Notes under the pieces: generated by a model
What the model was told of the DNA's origin: nothing
The model's input: only the letters and a program-made list of their open reading frames with translations
Database searches by the model: none
DNA from: JBBRMQ01 sp038230775
GTDB lineage: Bacteria > Acidobacteriota > Thermoanaerobaculia > Gp7-AA8
Assembly: GCA_038230775.1 (NCBI GenBank)
Contig: JBBRMQ010000064.1
Coordinates: forward strand, 1-18,780
Length of the DNA: 18,780 bases
Reading direction: 5' to 3'
Shown: positions 15,301 to 18,780 of the stretch, one piece after another
Numbering within the stretch: the stretch's first letter is position 1
Layout: each line of letters opens with the position of its first letter
Position numbers and translations under genes: made by a program

Positions 15301-17175
15301 GTCGGGTGCGGCGACATGTCGGGCGACGTCTTCGGCAACGCGATGCTGCTCTCGCCGCACATCAAGCTGGTGGCGGCGTTCAATCACTCGCACATCTTCA
15401 TCGACCCCGATCCGGACCCGGCCACGACGCTTCCCGAGCGGCAGCGGATGTTCGATCAGCGCCTGAACTGGAACGCCTACAACAAAGAATTGCTCTCGCC
15501 GGGTGGCGCGATCTTCGAGCGCAGCGCGAAGACGCTGACGGTCTCCGAAGAGATCATGAAGCGCCTCGACATTCGGGTGAAGATCGTCACGCCCGCGGAT
15601 CTCATCAAATCGATTCTCCGCGCGCGCGCCGATCTCCTGTGGCTCGGCGGTATCGGCACGTCCGTCAAGGCGAGCGACGAGGATCACTCCGCCGCCCGCG
15701 ACCGGACCAACGAAGCGTTGCGCATCGATGCCGTCGATCTTCGCGTCCGCGTGGTGGGTGAAGGCGCAAACCTCGGCTTCACGCAGAAGGGTCGCATCGA
15801 GTACGCGCTGACCGGCGGCAAGATCAACACCGACGCCATCGACAACTCCGCCGGCGTCGATACCTCGGATCATGAGGTCAACATCAAGATTCTGCTGTAC
15901 GACGCGATCGAGCAGGGTGAGCTGCTGGCCGAGGACCGCAACAAGCTGCTGGCTGAGATGACGGATGAAGTCGGCCACCTCGTGCTGCGCGACAATTACG
16001 AGCAGACGCAGGCGATCTCGATCACGCACTCGCTCGGCGAATCGGTTCTCGACGAGCAGGCGCGGTACATGCGCTCGCTGGAGAAAACCGGCAAGCTCGA
16101 TCGCGCATTGGAAGGCCTGCCCGATGACGAGACCATCGTGCAGCGGCACACCGCGCACATCGGGCTGACCCGGCCCGAGCTCGCGGTGCTCATGGCGTAC
16201 AGCAAGATCGTGCTCTATCAGGATCTGCTGGCGTCGGATCTGCCGGACGCGCTGCTGCTGGTCGAGGATCTGGTTCTTTATTTTCCCGAGCCGCTGCGGG
16301 TGCGATTCCGTCCGGCGATCGAGCGTCATCGCCTGCGCCGCGAGATCATCGCGACGAACATCACGAACAACATGATCAATCGGGTGCGCCCGACCTTCGT
16401 CATGCAGATGTGCGAAGACACGGGCAAGCCGGCGAGCGACGTCGCGCGCGCGTTCACGATCGTGCGCGAGTCCTTCGATCTGCGCACGATGTGGGCGGAC
16501 ATCGAAGCGCTGGACGCGATGCTCATCGCCAGCACGCAGGTGGACATGATGCTCGAGGTGGGCCGGCTGCTCGAGCGCGCGGTGCAGTGGCTGCTGCGCG
16601 GATCGTACGAGAAGCTGGAGATCGCGACGAATGTGTCGGAGTTCCGCGCGAAGATCGCGACGCTCTGGGAGAAGCTCGATCAGGTTCTTCCGCCGGCGCT
16701 GCTGGCGACGTTCAAATCGCGCCAGAGCGAGCTGGAGACCGCGGGCATTCCGCAGCGGCTGGCGTATCGCGTCGCGAGCCTCACCGTGATGAGTGCCGCG
16801 CTGGACATCGTGCGCCTGACGCGCGGCGGGCGGAATGTCGAAGATGTCGCCCGCGTGTATTTCGGTCTCGGCGCCCGCTTCGGTCTCGATCGCCTGCGCG
16901 CGGCCGGATCGACGATCGTCGCGGACACTCCGTGGCAGAAAGCGGCCGTGGCCGCGGTGGTCGATGATCTGTTCAACTACCAGAGCACGCTCGCCTCGCG
17001 CGTGATCGGCGAAACGAACGGCGCGCGAGAGCCGGTCGATTCGTGGCTCGCAACGCGCGCACGAGCGGTGGAGCGGATCGACCAGACGATGACCGATTTC
17101 CGCGCCGCGGCGACGATCGACCTCGCGATGCTCACGGTCGCGTCGCGGCAGTTGCGCGCGCTGGTCGAGAGTTAG
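12349..17175 (+). CDS. NAD-specific glutamate dehydrogenase, large (180-kDa, Bac_GDH) type
   Basis: This 1608-residue enzyme oxidatively deaminates glutamate to 2-oxoglutarate with NAD+, feeding amino-acid carbon into the TCA cycle. Length and sequence fit the large bacterial GDH family, usually about 1,600 residues. The N-terminal ~700 residues are the regulatory, ACT-like part (for example VVNDDMPFLVDSVSAEINRR). The catalytic core begins near 790: KVARGGIRWSDRREDFRTE, then VPMGSKGGFVVKNP with K854. A Rossmann stretch VVGCGDMSGDVFGNAML follows from ~984, then FNHSHIFIDPDPD. The C-terminal ~400 residues form the family's helical domain. Translation starts at the ATG at 12349, without a visible RBS. 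One oddity is that residues 760-775 (SEQRAASSEQEPAARH) come from a 7-bp tandem repeat and its flank, placed just before the catalytic core. The gene stands alone between two repeat-filled gaps, so it is probably a single transcription unit. Confidence 0.95.
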   Translation: MTLSAEDRKADLVNRLAAEARNRAGESGEQFVRRYFALVAPDDIIYTSFDTLLGGALSLWEFGAERKPGAPRIRVFNPTSWAIEHTVIEVVNDDMPFLVDSVSAEINRRDRKIHLLLHPVVRVRRDDTGRRTDLDSTKGAQSDAITESYMHIEVDQETEESELVALQKAIRDVLDQVRLSVADWRAMRARLTDNIAELEGKKLPMPPEEVEEAKAFLRWLDDGNYIFLGYRRYGFESRGGRDYLPATAGTGLGILREMRPESVDRSSEPLSKEFSEYARTKDLLIITKANNRSAIHRAVPMDRVGIKRYDDKGDLIGEDRFLGLFTSAAYNRSVLEIPMLRLKARRTIEKAGFDPRSHNGKALVEILETFPRDEFFQITDADLFEIARGILFLQERHRVALFVRKDVFERFVSCFVFVPRDRYTLDFKERARQILEEAFEGRDTAIYDHVTDSPLARGLFIVRTVPGKIPDVDVKRVEAYLAEAARTWGDRLLDAVIQQKGEEGGIDLHRRYKKAFPMAYAERFTAEAALYDVEHVEEVLRTGDIVVDLYRHRGQDQRQFHFKIIHGGAPVPLSDIMPRLENMGVKVQSEVPYEVQPHGSAQAVRIRDFSLSGQGMQDDLMPVKQKFQETFIRVWNHEAENDGFNRLVLGAELDWHQVVVLRAYCKYIRQIGVALSESYIQQTLANHPAITRMLTQLFENNFDPSLGSATRMSGRHAAGLGIRSQIEDALNSVTNPDEDRILRLYVTLIEATLRTNYYQSEQRAASSEQEPAARHNYLSFKLDSQQIAELPLPRPSYEIFVYSPTMEGIHLRVGKVARGGIRWSDRREDFRTEILGLMKAQNVKNVVIVPMGSKGGFVVKNPSADRATFQKEGVEAYKTLLRGMLDITDNLRGPEVVPPREVARRDVDDPYLVVAADKGTATFSDIANGISMNYGFWLGDAFASGGSAGYDHKAMGITAKGGWEAVKRHFRELGVDIQRADFTVVGCGDMSGDVFGNAMLLSPHIKLVAAFNHSHIFIDPDPDPATTLPERQRMFDQRLNWNAYNKELLSPGGAIFERSAKTLTVSEEIMKRLDIRVKIVTPADLIKSILRARADLLWLGGIGTSVKASDEDHSAARDRTNEALRIDAVDLRVRVVGEGANLGFTQKGRIEYALTGGKINTDAIDNSAGVDTSDHEVNIKILLYDAIEQGELLAEDRNKLLAEMTDEVGHLVLRDNYEQTQAISITHSLGESVLDEQARYMRSLEKTGKLDRALEGLPDDETIVQRHTAHIGLTRPELAVLMAYSKIVLYQDLLASDLPDALLLVEDLVLYFPEPLRVRFRPAIERHRLRREIIATNITNNMINRVRPTFVMQMCEDTGKPASDVARAFTIVRESFDLRTMWADIEALDAMLIASTQVDMMLEVGRLLERAVQWLLRGSYEKLEIATNVSEFRAKIATLWEKLDQVLPPALLATFKSRQSELETAGIPQRLAYRVASLTVMSAALDIVRLTRGGRNVEDVARVYFGLGARFGLDRLRAAGSTIVADTPWQKAAVAAVVDDLFNYQSTLASRVIGETNGAREPVDSWLATRARAVERIDQTMTDFRAAATIDLAMLTVASRQLRALVES
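14626..14653 (+). repeat. 7-bp tandem repeat (4 copies of agcgagc) inside the GDH gene
   Basis: Four exact copies of agcgagc run head to tail within the coding sequence. They encode SEQRAASSEQ, a low-complexity loop. The unit is not a multiple of 3, so gain or loss of one copy would shift the frame; changes of three copies would be tolerated. Confidence 0.9.
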
Positions 17176-17234
17176 CGAACGCCAGATGGCGTTGACTCTG
17201 GACTGCGCGCAGCCGGAAGAAAAACGGCGAAGCC

Positions 17235-17292
17235 GAGGTGTGGGGCCAGCCCTTCGGCTGGCCGGCCAGCCAGAGGGCTGGCCCCACACCTC
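17235..17292 (+). repeat. 58-bp palindromic element, GTGTGGGG-headed
   Basis: The two 29-nt arms, 17235-17263 and 17264-17292, meet at ggcc/ggcc with no loop and differ at only two positions. The head gtgtggggccagc recurs at 17323. The element lies 59 nt after the GDH stop and could form a cruciform or a strong RNA hairpin. It has no T-run. Confidence 0.85.
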
Positions 17293-17320
17293 ACTTCGTG
17301 GACTGCCACTCGCGAAGCGC

Positions 17321-17349
17321 AGTGTGGGGCCAGTCCTCCTGACTGGCCA
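17321..17349 (+). repeat. Short relative of the GTGTGGGG palindromic element
   Basis: The sequence starts agtgtggggccagtc and folds as a perfect 8-bp stem (17328-17335 with 17341-17348) around ctcct. It shares its head with the larger element 30 nt upstream and looks like a half or minimal copy. Confidence 0.7.
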
Positions 17350-17414
17350 TCGGCAACGCGAGCCCGACTCAATCGCCGCTCGCGCCGCGATCATTCCTTA
17401 GGGAAACACAGGTA

Positions 17415-17431
17415 GGGCGGGCCGCGTTGCG
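17415..17431 (+). repeat. Dispersed 17-nt repeat, copy 2
   Basis: This is an exact match to 3764-3780 (gggcgggccgcgttgcg). It lies between the hairpin elements and the serine protease leader. Confidence 0.6.
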
Positions 17432-17674
17432 ATGTAGGCAGTGCGACACGGGGCCAAGCCCTGTCAGCGCGCTGAGATGTCGCCGCCGAACGCCGATCGT
17501 GCGTCGGCCGTGAACGCCAGACGATCTGCCCGGGCTGATGCAAGGCGGTGACGAGAGGCACGAGTGCGATGAGGACCTGGAGCGAATTCACTTGAGTACA
17601 GACGCGAGCGGTCTCGAAGTTATCGAATGCCTCCGCCGCAACGCTGGTAGACTTTTCCGCACCATCGTCCAAAG

Positions 17675-17679
17675 AGGAG
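17675..17679 (+). promoter_or_regulatory. Strong Shine-Dalgarno of the serine protease gene
   Basis: AGGAG lies 5 nt before the ATG at 17685 and fixes this start. It is the clearest RBS in the window. A TAGACT hexamer (17648-17653) is a possible -10 about 31 nt upstream of the start. Confidence 0.75.
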
Positions 17680-17684
17680 TCTCC

Positions 17685-18780
17685 ATGAAACGCGCAGCCA
17701 TCGGCCTCGCTTTGCTAGCCGTAACGCCGTTCGCTTTCGCCCAGAAGCAGGACGCCGTGTTTTTCCGGGACGCATGGAACGTGAAGGCCTACCCGGCTGC
17801 GCCGCGACTGGCGCAATACTCGTCGATGGTGCCCGCTGTCGCGCTGCCGGCAGCGGAGGTCAGCGTGCCGGAGAGGCTCGACGAGATCCGCCAATGGAAC
17901 GCGAACGGCGGCGAGCCGATGCGCAACGGATTCCGCCGCACGCTGCCCGATGCAATCGATCTTCATCTGACAGGCGCCGTGGCCTCGAAAACCGGCGCGG
18001 CGGCGTACGCGCGGGGCATGGTGGCGGCGAGTGATCGCGGCACGATCGTGTGGAGCACCGTCGTCGAAGTTGAGAAGGCCGACCGTCTTCGTCTACACCT
18101 GGAGAACGTCAAGCTGCCCGAGGGCGCGGTGTTGTGGGTGTACGGAGCGGGGGAGGCGCCTCACGCGTTTGGAACGGAGCTGCTCGATCCCGCGGGTTCG
18201 ATCTGGGCGCCGAGCATCAACGGACCGCTCGCGTTTCTCGACGTCGAAGTTCCGGCGGCGACGCAGGCGTCCTTCACGATCCGCGAGGTGATGCAGCTCG
18301 TCCGCGCTCCGAAGCCGGAAGATCAGCCGACGTGTCTCATCGACGCGTCGTGCGTGACGACCTCGACGTTCAACAAGATCACCAGCGCCGAGGCGGCGAT
18401 CGCGCACCTCGAGTTCGTGGTACCGGGCGGCAATGCGGTGTGCTCGGGCGGACTGCTGACCGATCGCGCGCAGGACGGGACGCCGTATCTGCTGACCGCG
18501 AATCATTGTTTCTCGGATCAGACGGCGGCGAGCTCGCTCGAGGCCTACTTCGACTATCGGACCACGTCCTGCAACGGCAGCGCGCCCGCGGGATCGTCGC
18601 TGCCGCGCGTCGACGGGGCGACGTGGCTCGCGTCATCGGCGACCTCGGACTTCACCTTCATCAAACTCAACAACCGTCCTGCCGGCCGCACGCTTCTGGG
18701 ATGGGACGCGCGCGCCGAGCAGGTCGCCAGCACCGGCATCCGGCTGCATCGCGTCTCGCATCCCTTTCCCGATGCCGCGA
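17685..18780 (+). CDS. Secreted trypsin-like serine protease, lysyl endopeptidase-type (3' truncated)
   Basis: The frame is open from the ATG at 17685 to the window's right edge (365 codons). A Sec signal peptide, MKRAAIGLALLAVTPFAFA, is followed by QKQD, with cleavage most likely after AFA. Residues ~20-215 look like a propeptide or N-terminal domain. The protease domain follows, with CSGGLLTD and then YLLTANHC, giving catalytic His274, and SDFTFIKL, giving catalytic Asp322. The Ser nucleophile (GxSGS) lies beyond the window. The spacing and the cysteines (PTCLIDASC, AVCSGG, NHCF, TSCNG) resemble Achromobacter lysyl endopeptidase-like proteins, which are secreted and disulfide-bonded. Cleavage specificity cannot be judged without the C-terminal half. 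It has its own leader with a strong RBS and is separated from GDH by a repeat-rich gap, so it is probably transcribed independently. Confidence 0.82.
   Translation, partial: MKRAAIGLALLAVTPFAFAQKQDAVFFRDAWNVKAYPAAPRLAQYSSMVPAVALPAAEVSVPERLDEIRQWNANGGEPMRNGFRRTLPDAIDLHLTGAVASKTGAAAYARGMVAASDRGTIVWSTVVEVEKADRLRLHLENVKLPEGAVLWVYGAGEAPHAFGTELLDPAGSIWAPSINGPLAFLDVEVPAATQASFTIREVMQLVRAPKPEDQPTCLIDASCVTTSTFNKITSAEAAIAHLEFVVPGGNAVCSGGLLTDRAQDGTPYLLTANHCFSDQTAASSLEAYFDYRTTSCNGSAPAGSSLPRVDGATWLASSATSDFTFIKLNNRPAGRTLLGWDARAEQVASTGIRLHRVSHPFPDAA

Larger units (their letters stand above)
17293..17684 (+). other. Gap between GDH and serine protease genes: repeats plus leader, no gene seen
   Basis: Together with the palindrome just before it, this makes a gap of 509 bases without a supported gene. 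It holds the small hairpin at 17321-17349, the 17-nt dispersed repeat at 17415-17431, and about 250 bases in which I see no structure beyond the protease leader. The - strand frame at 17391-17672 has a TTG start and runs through the repeats, so I do not call it. There is no tRNA-like fold and no T-run terminator. Confidence 0.55.

Noticed and set aside
14605..17394. A 929-codon open frame on the - strand opposite the glutamate dehydrogenase gene
   Set aside because: It lies antisense to a clearly conserved enzyme and is arginine-, histidine- and aspartate-rich with no recognisable domain, as expected of a codon shadow in GC-rich DNA.
17391..17672. A 93-codon - strand frame in the gap before the serine protease
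   Set aside because: It needs a TTG start, reads through a dispersed repeat, resembles nothing I know, and covers the protease promoter and RBS.

Overview
The window is a GC-rich stretch of bacterial chromosome. It is densely coded on the + strand, with a two-gene interruption on the - strand. The gene content fits an aerobic heterotroph that uses lipid, amino acid and protein substrates: fatty-acid activation and beta-oxidation, a 1,600-residue NAD-dependent glutamate dehydrogenase, a secreted metzincin-type protease and a secreted lysyl-endopeptidase-like protease. These families, together with intergenic palindromes of the type gtgtgagg-accggcttcagccggt, suggest Acidobacteriota (Thermoanaerobaculia-like). 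That placement is an inference from style, since no rRNA or marker gene is present.

Layout. 1-693: 3' part of an ABC exporter ATPase (NatA-like). 697-2381 (- strand): a small ECF-type sigma factor whose stop overlaps the start of a cytoplasmic TPR protein. 2434-3744: the NatB-like ABC permease, the expected partner of the first gene, now separated from it by the antisense sigma-TPR pair. 3745-4023: intergenic region with a 41-bp inverted repeat. 4024-12099: four co-oriented, tightly packed genes (long-chain acyl-CoA ligase, FadJ-type multifunctional enzyme, GT39-like membrane glycosyltransferase, secreted zinc metalloprotease). The first three overlap by 4 nt and the last follows after 11 nt. 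12100-12348: tandem repeats and a perfect 30-bp inverted repeat. 12349-17175: NAD-glutamate dehydrogenase. 17176-17684: palindromic repeats, then a promoter/RBS region. 17685-end: 5' part of a trypsin-like (lysyl endopeptidase-type) serine protease.

How the genes fit together. The ligase activates fatty acids to acyl-CoA. The multifunctional enzyme carries out the hydratase and 3-hydroxyacyl-CoA dehydrogenase steps; the acyl-CoA dehydrogenase and thiolase must be encoded elsewhere. The secreted proteases would release peptides and amino acids, and glutamate dehydrogenase would feed their carbon into the TCA cycle. The sigma-TPR pair is the only regulatory element seen.

Most of what is unusual lies in repeats rather than genes. 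One palindromic element is inserted in frame inside the glycosyltransferase gene. A 7-bp tandem repeat lies inside the glutamate dehydrogenase gene. Several hairpin-forming elements with GTGTG heads sit in the gaps. I did not find a convincing new multi-gene system; the best candidate for follow-up is the sigma-TPR cassette lodged antisense between the two ABC transporter genes.
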